Assembly (NCBI GenBank): GCA_929200515.1
Contig: CAKNAD010000068.1
Location: 1-12,070, forward strand
Direction of reading: 5' to 3'
Length of the DNA stretch: 12,070 bases
Source: Candidatus Gorgonimonas leptogorgiae
GTDB taxonomy: Bacteria > Pseudomonadota > Gammaproteobacteria > Pseudomonadales > Endozoicomonadaceae
This document shows, piece after piece, positions 6,132 through 12,070 of this stretch (positions are counted from its first letter, which is position 1; every line of letters starts with the position of its first letter). Under the pieces are notes generated by a model. That model was not told the origin of the DNA. It did not search any database and saw only the letters and a list, made by a program, of their open reading frames with translations. Made by a program: the position numbers and the translations under genes.

Positions 6132-7598
6132 TTACAGAGTTTGCTGATATACATGCCACCATTCTGCATCTTTTCTTTTTTGTTTTGTAAAGTTGTGGTA
6201 GTCAATACCTTCTGCTTTTAGCTTTTTATGTGCATATTTATCAAATAACTCAGAGTTATAAAGTTGTTTTTCTTTTTTTATATGCTGTATTTCAGTTAAA
6301 TAGCTAGATTTATTCTTAGGAATGTCTTTAAATAAATTTTGTATCTTGTTTAATTGTTCTTGATCATCTTGGGTGTAATGATGTATATATAATTTTTTTG
6401 TATAAACAAGTTCAGCTGGTATATGCCGACTAGGGGTTGAAAGGTAATCATGTTGTTCTGTGGTTAATATAAAGCATCCAGGATTATTTTTTATTAACTC
6501 TAGGATATAATAGGATTCATCATCTGTTAACTCAATGTTTGGATCAACGAAAGGGAAAATTACTGTAAATGCTGTTAAAAATGGATCAGCACCTTTTATT
6601 TGCTGAGCAGGCAACAAGTTTATAGGAAGAGTAGAATCAGGGACTCTATCTATATCAACAGGAAAAACAGTCACATCTAAACCTGCTATTTTTAAAATTT
6701 TTTGCATTGTTAGTGATACTTTTGCACTACCACAGCCAACATCAACAAGATATTTAATATGCTCATTTTGCTTTAAAAAAGTAACAATATATTCTAGTTG
6801 ATTAACACATGGATGCTTATATTCATTTGGAGTTAAAATCATAGTAAATTTATTATATGGATCAACAGGAATAAGCTTTTGGTTGCCAATTGGTGTAGCA
6901 TTCGCGATTTCAGCATCGGTTGTATTTACGTAACTAGTTACATATTCTGGTATGATTTTATCACTAAAATTACAGGGAGCTTTATAATTATCATTTAATG
7001 GATATGGCAATCTTGTGCCTACAGGTAAACCTGGAATGTATGTTTTTTGGGCAAGGTTAACAGGTATTCCATAAGATTTTTGAGACGCGCTTGTAGTTGT
7101 GTTTTTTCTTAAAATTTTAGCTACTTTCTCATAAGGATCTTGCTCTTTATAATTTTGTCTTTCACCACGAAGGGTAATTTCATAGTCTTCATCTATATTT
7201 TTAGAATAATAGGGATACCATCCTTCATAGATATTGCTTGTAAAAACCTCAAGTATTAACGATATATCTACCTTTGCAGAATTTGAAATTCGAAATACAG
7301 ATTTTTGCTTATCCCAAACAAGATTAAGATTTATATTTAACAATCTAGTATTTAGTGTTTCGATAGTTTTTTTTCCACACTCTCCATATTTTTGTCGAAT
7401 TTCATTAAAGTTTAGATCAGAGTAATCGTGTTTACTACATTTCCATGACTCTAATGTTTTCGTACCAAGTGTTTGATTGGGGGCTTGATCTATTTTGTGT
7501 GTTGGTGTAGCTAGTGTTGTTTGTTCTGTGTTTGTTGTTTCTGGATATTTTTCTTGTGATTCTGTGATAGGTTGCATAACTATATTTGAACAATTCAT
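6132..7598 (-). CDS. Class I SAM-dependent methyltransferase-domain protein, candidate effector
   Basis: A 488-residue protein with a recognisable SAM-binding motif I, LVDVGCGSAK at 284-293. About 20 residues on, an acidic strand end, VFPVDID (D315/D317), is the likely ribose-binding position. FILTTEQ at 376-382 may be a later core strand. The substrate cannot be read from the sequence, and I see no NPPY-type or SET motif. Residues 1-50 are Thr/Gln/Pro-rich and look disordered. Residues 51-280 are not recognised and contain the unusual stretch IPGLPVGTRLPYPLND at 188-203. The C-terminal ~80 residues are Lys/Glu-rich and helical, ending in WWHVYQQTL. A strong ribosome site, AAGGGAG (7609-7615), is 10 bases upstream of the ATG. 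It follows the kinase gene on the same strand after a 160-bp gap, so it probably has its own promoter. An effector role is inferred from domain style and neighbours. Confidence 0.6.
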   Translation of the reverse strand: MNCSNIVMQPITESQEKYPETTNTEQTTLATPTHKIDQAPNQTLGTKTLESWKCSKHDYSDLNFNEIRQKYGECGKKTIETLNTRLLNINLNLVWDKQKSVFRISNSAKVDISLILEVFTSNIYEGWYPYYSKNIDEDYEITLRGERQNYKEQDPYEKVAKILRKNTTTSASQKSYGIPVNLAQKTYIPGLPVGTRLPYPLNDNYKAPCNFSDKIIPEYVTSYVNTTDAEIANATPIGNQKLIPVDPYNKFTMILTPNEYKHPCVNQLEYIVTFLKQNEHIKYLVDVGCGSAKVSLTMQKILKIAGLDVTVFPVDIDRVPDSTLPINLLPAQQIKGADPFLTAFTVIFPFVDPNIELTDDESYYILELIKNNPGCFILTTEQHDYLSTPSRHIPAELVYTKKLYIHHYTQDDQEQLNKIQNLFKDIPKNKSSYLTEIQHIKKEKQLYNSELFDKYAHKKLKAEGIDYHNFTKQKRKDAEWWHVYQQTL

Positions 7599-7758
7599 GT
7601 TATTTAATCTCCCTTAAATTATTGATATATGAATATAGACCATAATCTATTAAAGAAGTTCATATACGTGTATATACCTAAGAGAGGTAAAAGCCAGACA
7701 TAATTGTGTTTTTATGTTTGATTTTAATAAAATATCTTGGTAAATATTTCCTAGTAGA
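7599..7758 (-). promoter_or_regulatory. Gap between kinase and methyltransferase genes with an inverted repeat
   Basis: It contains the ribosome site of the methyltransferase gene and a 6-bp inverted repeat with a 2-base centre, ATATAC-GT-GTATAT (7662-7675). On the minus strand a TATATT hexamer (7632-7637) about 35 bases before the ATG could be a -10 box, without a good -35. The inverted repeat lies just upstream of the likely promoter and may be an operator. Near the kinase stop the ACATAA/TTATGT pairing is weak and lacks a T-run. Confidence 0.25.
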
Positions 7759-8604
7759 CTATTCTAAAATCATAGGTAATGGTTCTAATAAAGTTAACTC
7801 TTTATAAATTTCTTTTGGGTTGATATATTCTTCAGGGTTTTTTGATCTCATCTTTTTGATTATAGAATATAGTTTTTCACTTCCCCAATTAGTGTTTTCT
7901 GTAAATTCAGATAGATTTGTATCTAAGCATGTATCACATAAAGATATTATCTTTGCTAAGCACTGGTGATCAAAACGTAGTTTGGCAGAGACAACAATAG
8001 ATGCGATATCACTAATAATTTTATTTTTTGTTGTTACCAAAAAAACAACTTCATTAAAATCAGAAATCTTTATTACGCCTTGATTAAAAAAATATATTAT
8101 ATTACTTGGAGATAAATCATCATGTACTATTTGACACTTTAGCATAGCTTCTGCTGCTCTAGATAAGTTATCTAGCATAAAGTTTATATTACCGTAGCTT
8201 AGCTCTATATTTTTTTTAATCATTATTTCAAATAAATGTCCTAAGTTTATGTCACCTAGCTCTAATAATAGATAAGGTATATTGTTGTGAGTATAATAAC
8301 TGATTATATCAATAATAAACTGGCAATTTTTCATTTTAGATAAGGCTTGCACTTCTTGTAAAAATTTTTTTTTATTTTCATATTCATTATATTTATCAGA
8401 TTTATCACTAATTTTTACAGCAAATCTATCTGCAATATTTTTTTCTTTTATTTTAAATGAGGCAATAAATACATTTGAGTAAAGCCCTTCGCCTATTTTA
8501 TTATGCCATACAAGTTTATTATGAGTAGTGGTAGAGTTTATTTTTATCTGATTTAATTCTATTTGGGTGCTATTAGAAGCTGTTGAAAAATTTGCAATGC
8601 ACAT
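7759..8604 (-). CDS. Minimal eukaryotic-type protein kinase lacking an activation segment, candidate effector
   Basis: A 281-residue protein with an N-terminal ~30-residue polar leader and then a kinase fold. The Gly-loop IGEGLYSNV is at 37-45, the ATP-anchoring Lys K64 is in FAVKIS, and E84 in FLQEVQAL is the likely helix-C Glu. The catalytic loop HDDLSPSN (161-168) has D163 and N168, with Ser in place of the usual Lys. DFN (182-184) replaces DFG but keeps the metal-binding Asp. Only 17 residues separate that Asp from D199 in SDIASI, the probable subdomain IX Asp. A normal protein kinase has about 36, so the activation loop, P+1 loop and APE motif are missing. The C-terminal ~35 residues are Glu-rich, ending LEPLPMILE, which resembles the E-block signal of Dot/Icm substrates. 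AAGAGG is 5 bases before the ATG and an octamer repeat lies just upstream. It is probably active, but the substrate is unknown. Confidence 0.68.
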   Translation of the reverse strand: MCIANFSTASNSTQIELNQIKINSTTTHNKLVWHNKIGEGLYSNVFIASFKIKEKNIADRFAVKISDKSDKYNEYENKKKFLQEVQALSKMKNCQFIIDIISYYTHNNIPYLLLELGDINLGHLFEIMIKKNIELSYGNINFMLDNLSRAAEAMLKCQIVHDDLSPSNIIYFFNQGVIKISDFNEVVFLVTTKNKIISDIASIVVSAKLRFDHQCLAKIISLCDTCLDTNLSEFTENTNWGSEKLYSIIKKMRSKNPEEYINPKEIYKELTLLEPLPMILE

Positions 8605-8909
8605 GATAACCTCTTATTTAATAATTTAATAATTTAATAATTTAATAATTTAATAATTTAATAATTTAATATTAATCGTTATTACCATAGGCTCTATATA
8701 AATTTATTAACTCCAAAAAGATTACTAAAATATTTAAATCACCTATAATGACTTGCTAAAATTCTTTATTTTATAAAGATTAGTTTATTGAAAATATGAT
8801 ATTTTGCACTTGTTTGTAAGAAACGGTTTAAATACTTATATTTTAACTAATAAAGTCGTTAAATTTATCTACATTTAAGTACTAATTATTATAAAAGGAT
8901 GATTAATTT
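8605..8909. promoter_or_regulatory. Divergent regulatory region between the kinase and the 948-residue protein
   Basis: 305 bp without a gene, from which the two candidate effectors are transcribed apart. It contains the octamer repeat (8617-8671), a TTAATATTAA palindrome at its edge (8666-8675), a CTTTAT-TTT-ATAAAG inverted repeat (8764-8778), and the ribosome site AAGGA (8895-8899) of the plus-strand gene, 10 bases before its ATG. Several AT-rich hexamers could serve as promoters, for example TTTGTA and TATATT with 18 bp between them near 8815-8845. In such AT-rich DNA none stands out. Confidence 0.45.
8617..8671. repeat. Octamer tandem repeat (TTTAATAA), 6.9 copies, next to the kinase ribosome site
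   Basis: Six perfect units of TTTAATAA run from 8617 to 8664, followed by seven bases of a seventh unit. In the kinase mRNA sense the unit reads TTATTAAA, and the array ends at the base next to AAGAGG, the ribosome site, 12 bases from the ATG. Perfect identity of all units suggests recent expansion by slippage. Changes in copy number would alter the promoter-to-start distance or the leader RNA, not the reading frame. Confidence 0.9.
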
Positions 8910-11756
8910 ATGGATATTCCTGCAAATTCATCAGCATCTTTAGAAGGAATAGCCAAAAAAAAAGAAAACCTTATTCAAGCTTTCAAAGAAGGCAGATTAG
9001 GATTTCGAGATATCAGGATAAAATACGAAAAAATTTATTTAGCTAAAAATAAAAGGAATCCTAGACCCATTTATTTAGTATTACATGACATTCCTATTAA
9101 TATGAAGAGAAAAGTAAATAATCAGACTATAGCTATTATAAATCCAGCAACACTAGCATGTTATAAACATGAGGATGCTGCATATACTAATTCCTTGAAG
9201 CGCCCCAACGTAAACTTAGATGGTTTATTTGGTAAGTTCTTTGCAGACAAAAATATGATATTAGCAAAAATGAAAGAAACAGCTGATCGTAATTGGGAAG
9301 TCTATAATATAGCTACTTCTGGACATTTAGGATCAGATGGTACTTTTAGATTGCCTAAAATTAAAAAAAATAATCAAGGTTATACAACTATTAAAGCACC
9401 AGAAATGGTAACTACTGGTTATGCAATCGAAGATATTGTCTGCTATTGTATGTATAAGTATGACGATAGAACTATCACCCAGATATTATCTGAAAAACAT
9501 AGTTTAGAAAAAACACTTGCAATTAAAACACCATTACCATTAGTTGTTTATGATAAAAATAACGGTTCAATAGAAATTTGCTATGAAGAAGAAATTAAGA
9601 ATTATCTTAATACTTTAAAATTTAATGAAATGCAATTAGAAGAATTTAGCCATAGCTCTCACGTAATTAATGAATTAATAAAGACATTACCATTTATAAG
9701 TAAAATTAAAATATTAGGTACAACTAAGTTAGATATGTCTTCAGGAAAATGCCCTCCTAGAAGTGAAATAATTGATATAGTTTCAGCCTCTGAAAACTAT
9801 AATGTTAAAAAACTTAAAGAATTACTTAGACAAAAAGGTACTAATGCAAATCTCCAGATAAAACGTGGCTATGAATACATGTCTCTTATTGATAAATTAA
9901 TTAGCACAGAAATTGATAGATACTATAAAGATAGGAATAACCCTACAAAATGCCAACAAGGCACTATAGAATTATTTGCTTTATTTAATGAATTAGCCTT
10001 ACAAGGATGTTCGATGAGGGCTAGTGATTTATATTATATGAGTTCTTTTAAATTTAATTATTTTCCAAAATTATTTAATAATGCTATTGCTTTTGGATTA
10101 CCAGTAAGCAAATATTTTTTTAAGGATTTATTACATAAAAGCATAGCAGGTGATAATTTTGCTACTGTTGCATTAGATCAGGTATTAGTTAGCATGAAAA
10201 ATGATTACCTAAAATGTCAATTATTTAATTATTGTAAAGCTAGTGCTTTCGATAAAGATTCTAGTAATAGCTACCAACAAATTTTTATGATCTTATTTAA
10301 TTATAGAGCAGACCCTACAAATGATGAAGATTTAAAGCGGCATTTATACAAGGAAACAGATATAACTGAGGCTGTTAAAAATCTTATGAATATGTGGGAA
10401 ACTCGTGAAAGCAATCCGTATTATCTTAGCTGGTCTAATAAACTTGCAGAAGCTAATAGAACAGTAGATAAACTTAGGCAAGATTTAGGCGTGTTTGATA
10501 AAAAGCCTATTAAAAATACGCAAATGTCTAATTGTGAAACAACATTAATAAACTTATTGATAGAAGAATTAAACAAGCCACCAGTTTTTAATACAATTGA
10601 AAATAATGATGCAACTATAACAATTATATTGCAACATTATTATCGTCGTCTATCTGATGCACAACTATTAAAAATTGCATCAACTAATTCTTTATCTCAA
10701 ATAGATAACTCAGTGAATTTATCTAGTGCTGTACTACGAGCTAATAATAATGTAGCTTGGTATATTGAGCTGTTAGAAAAGTTTAATTTAGCAACATTTA
10801 CTGAAGAAGAAACAACTCTGCTTAGGCTCGCTATAATTTATAAATATATGATATTAGACGGTATTGATAATAAACAAGAATTACAAAAAGTAGCTGATTA
10901 TTTTCGAAGAGACATGCTTAATTATTTCCCAGTAGAGATTGTAGAAACAATAGCTACAGTTATAGCAAAAAATAAAGACGATACAGCAACTATAAATGCA
11001 AAATCTAGCTTGTATCTAGAAGTATTAAATTTTGCAGATAAAATAGAATTTACTAATCCTGTTAATATTGACGATATGTTAACTTCAAATAATTTATATC
11101 TTACTCTAACTACTGAGCAAAAAATACTTTTTAAGCAAAACCTTGAAGCAGCAGTAAGTGGTGCTAAAGATTTAGCAACAGTTTCTGGCGGTTTACCTAG
11201 TGGTCAACAAGAAGAAACTCCTTATGCCACAAAATATAAATTAAGTATAAATAATGAGCGTCAACAGAAAGCCTTTGAATATACACAGATTCCGTTAACA
11301 CATATTAATACAGCTCTAGATAACAACGTCCGTAGAAAAATTGCTATGCTCGCAGGTATTGAAACTTGTACAGATGCAGAACATAAAACTTGTAACCCAG
11401 ATACTGCTAATGGAGTTATGTATGGTATTCATTCTAGCTGGAATGATTTACAACAAATTGATATTCCTAGTGGCATGACTACATTAGAAAAAATACAATT
11501 TGAACATGATCCAGCATTATTAAATGCAAATATATTAGAGGCTATCAATATAGAAGTAAATAGGCTAAAAATAGAAGGCATTAAAATGAATTTAGGAACA
11601 TTAACTCAATATACTTTGATGTCAGATGAAGCTCAAAAAATATTAAACAAACGTAATATTGATTTAATTACGGAGCCTCGACTTAGGGGCTATGATGATA
11701 TTGGTAACCCTAGATATGAAGAAGTGTTGGTTCCTGTTAAAAAAAGAAGAAAATAA
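8910..11756 (+). CDS. Large protein of unknown function with ankyrin-like stretches and a C-terminal basic NLS-like tail
   Basis: I do not recognise this 948-residue protein as a whole. It has no signal peptide and no membrane segment, and it is largely helical, rich in Asn, Lys, Ile and Leu. Residues 286-335 read like a degenerate ankyrin pair: DIVSASENYNVKKLKELL, then KGTNANLQ and a YMSLIDKL helix. IFMILFNYRADPTNDED at 458-474 is another ankyrin-style piece. Residues 1-60 are Lys-rich, and 725-775 include a Gly/Ser-rich linker (SGGLPSGQQ). The last residues, VPVKKRRK (941-948), form a basic cluster like a monopartite nuclear localisation signal. The start follows AAGGA by 10 bases. The gene is intact, on the opposite strand from the kinase and sharing its upstream region. 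Size, lack of known domains and the tail suggest an effector acting in a eukaryotic nucleus. That is inference. Confidence 0.55.
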   Translation: MDIPANSSASLEGIAKKKENLIQAFKEGRLGFRDIRIKYEKIYLAKNKRNPRPIYLVLHDIPINMKRKVNNQTIAIINPATLACYKHEDAAYTNSLKRPNVNLDGLFGKFFADKNMILAKMKETADRNWEVYNIATSGHLGSDGTFRLPKIKKNNQGYTTIKAPEMVTTGYAIEDIVCYCMYKYDDRTITQILSEKHSLEKTLAIKTPLPLVVYDKNNGSIEICYEEEIKNYLNTLKFNEMQLEEFSHSSHVINELIKTLPFISKIKILGTTKLDMSSGKCPPRSEIIDIVSASENYNVKKLKELLRQKGTNANLQIKRGYEYMSLIDKLISTEIDRYYKDRNNPTKCQQGTIELFALFNELALQGCSMRASDLYYMSSFKFNYFPKLFNNAIAFGLPVSKYFFKDLLHKSIAGDNFATVALDQVLVSMKNDYLKCQLFNYCKASAFDKDSSNSYQQIFMILFNYRADPTNDEDLKRHLYKETDITEAVKNLMNMWETRESNPYYLSWSNKLAEANRTVDKLRQDLGVFDKKPIKNTQMSNCETTLINLLIEELNKPPVFNTIENNDATITIILQHYYRRLSDAQLLKIASTNSLSQIDNSVNLSSAVLRANNNVAWYIELLEKFNLATFTEEETTLLRLAIIYKYMILDGIDNKQELQKVADYFRRDMLNYFPVEIVETIATVIAKNKDDTATINAKSSLYLEVLNFADKIEFTNPVNIDDMLTSNNLYLTLTTEQKILFKQNLEAAVSGAKDLATVSGGLPSGQQEETPYATKYKLSINNERQQKAFEYTQIPLTHINTALDNNVRRKIAMLAGIETCTDAEHKTCNPDTANGVMYGIHSSWNDLQQIDIPSGMTTLEKIQFEHDPALLNANILEAINIEVNRLKIEGIKMNLGTLTQYTLMSDEAQKILNKRNIDLITEPRLRGYDDIGNPRYEEVLVPVKKRRK

Positions 11757-11765
11757 AGCGCTTTA
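11754..11765. other. 12-bp perfect palindrome at the stop codon
   Basis: TAAAGCGCTTTA begins with the stop codon of the 948-residue protein. It is a perfect palindrome, without a loop or following T-run, so it is a poor terminator. It is one of the few GC-containing palindromes in the window. It could be a protein site or chance. Confidence 0.3.
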
Positions 11766-12070
11766 AACCAAATATTATATACATGCAGAAGTTCAATATG
11801 ATATGAATAAATTTATTAAAAAGCTATTATGCTAGTATATTTTAAAATACAAAAAATTAATATTTTAACGAACGTGGCGGAATTTTCTTTCCATAGCTGT
11901 AGGCTTGGTGGGAGATGGATAGCCATAAAATAACTTGTTTTCCAATACAGTTTCTGCATACTAGAATCTGTTTTTGAAAGTATAGATGGATTATTTTTGG
12001 CTATTACAGACTACTGCGATTATGCACACTCTACTCATAATCAAGCAAGCCGCACATACCCGTGCTACAT
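11757..12070. other. Terminal gene-free region with an abrupt rise in GC
   Basis: I see no open reading frame of credible length on either strand up to the window edge. The first ~110 bases are very AT-rich (about 18-25% GC by counting 60-base blocks). From about 11868 GC rises to roughly 30-43%. In this part there is a 7-bp inverted repeat, GATTATG (12018-12024) and CATAATC (12036-12042), and AGATGGAT occurs twice. Short frames on the minus strand are interrupted by stops. It may be a decayed gene, a repeat element or the edge of the next locus. Confidence 0.4.

Noticed and set aside
6132..7598. SET-domain or DOT1-like histone methyltransferase
   Set aside because: No SET motifs are visible, and motif I alone does not separate DOT1-like enzymes from other class I methyltransferases.
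8617..8671. CRISPR array or iteron-type origin
   Set aside because: The 8-bp units are contiguous, with no spacers, and there are no replication-initiator gene or DnaA boxes nearby.
8605..8710. PmrA box (paired CTTAATATT-like sites) upstream of the kinase
   Set aside because: One TTAATATT is present, but the second half-site is only an octamer unit with the wrong order. In AT-rich DNA the match is too weak.
11870..12070. Transposase remnant on the minus strand
   Set aside because: Short frames such as one ending in ATF or FRHVR looked suggestive, but stops interrupt them, there is no catalytic motif, and no terminal inverted repeats are seen.

Overview
This is an AT-rich stretch of what looks like a gammaproteobacterial chromosome, probably from a host-associated or intracellular lineage. 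The MnmA sequence is of the gammaproteobacterial type, and an AhpA/YtjB-like membrane protein is also present. The remaining large genes resemble secreted effectors in the style of Legionellales or Thiotrichales. No secretion-system gene lies in the window, so both the taxon and any secretion route are inferred.

Layout. A Tim44-like membrane protein (84-986, minus) comes first. It is flanked by two diverged copies of a 33-bp repeat in inverted orientation (21-53 and 1317-1349), and a set of overlapping inverted repeats lies just upstream of it (1000-1092). Next is a YopJ-like acetyltransferase or cysteine-protease candidate (1537-2796, minus) with its own good promoter, followed by the tRNA 2-thiouridylase mnmA (2891-3982, minus). 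Diverging from mnmA is an overlapping pair on the plus strand: an AhpA/YtjB-like two-TM protein (4044-5282) and a VanZ-family protein (5263-5748). The VanZ gene overlaps tail-to-tail with a small Lar-like zinc-ribbon/TM protein (5703-5990, minus). Then come a methyltransferase-domain protein (6132-7598, minus), a minimal eukaryotic-type kinase (7759-8604, minus), and, divergent from the kinase, a 948-residue protein of unknown function (8910-11756, plus). The last ~200 bases carry no gene but are clearly richer in GC.

The most interesting content is a set of four candidate effectors placed among housekeeping genes. The YopJ-like protein has a His/Asp/Cys triad with the same spacing as YopJ, and its last four residues are CILL, a CaaX prenylation motif. 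The kinase keeps the ATP-binding and catalytic residues but lacks an activation segment, and a 6.9-copy octamer tandem repeat directly precedes its ribosome binding site, a possible phase-variation switch. The large protein ends in a basic run like a nuclear localisation signal. The methyltransferase has a clear SAM-binding motif after a ~280-residue unrecognised N-terminal part. Together they would provide acetylation, phosphorylation and methylation activities, possibly aimed at host membrane and nucleus. That joint role is inference.
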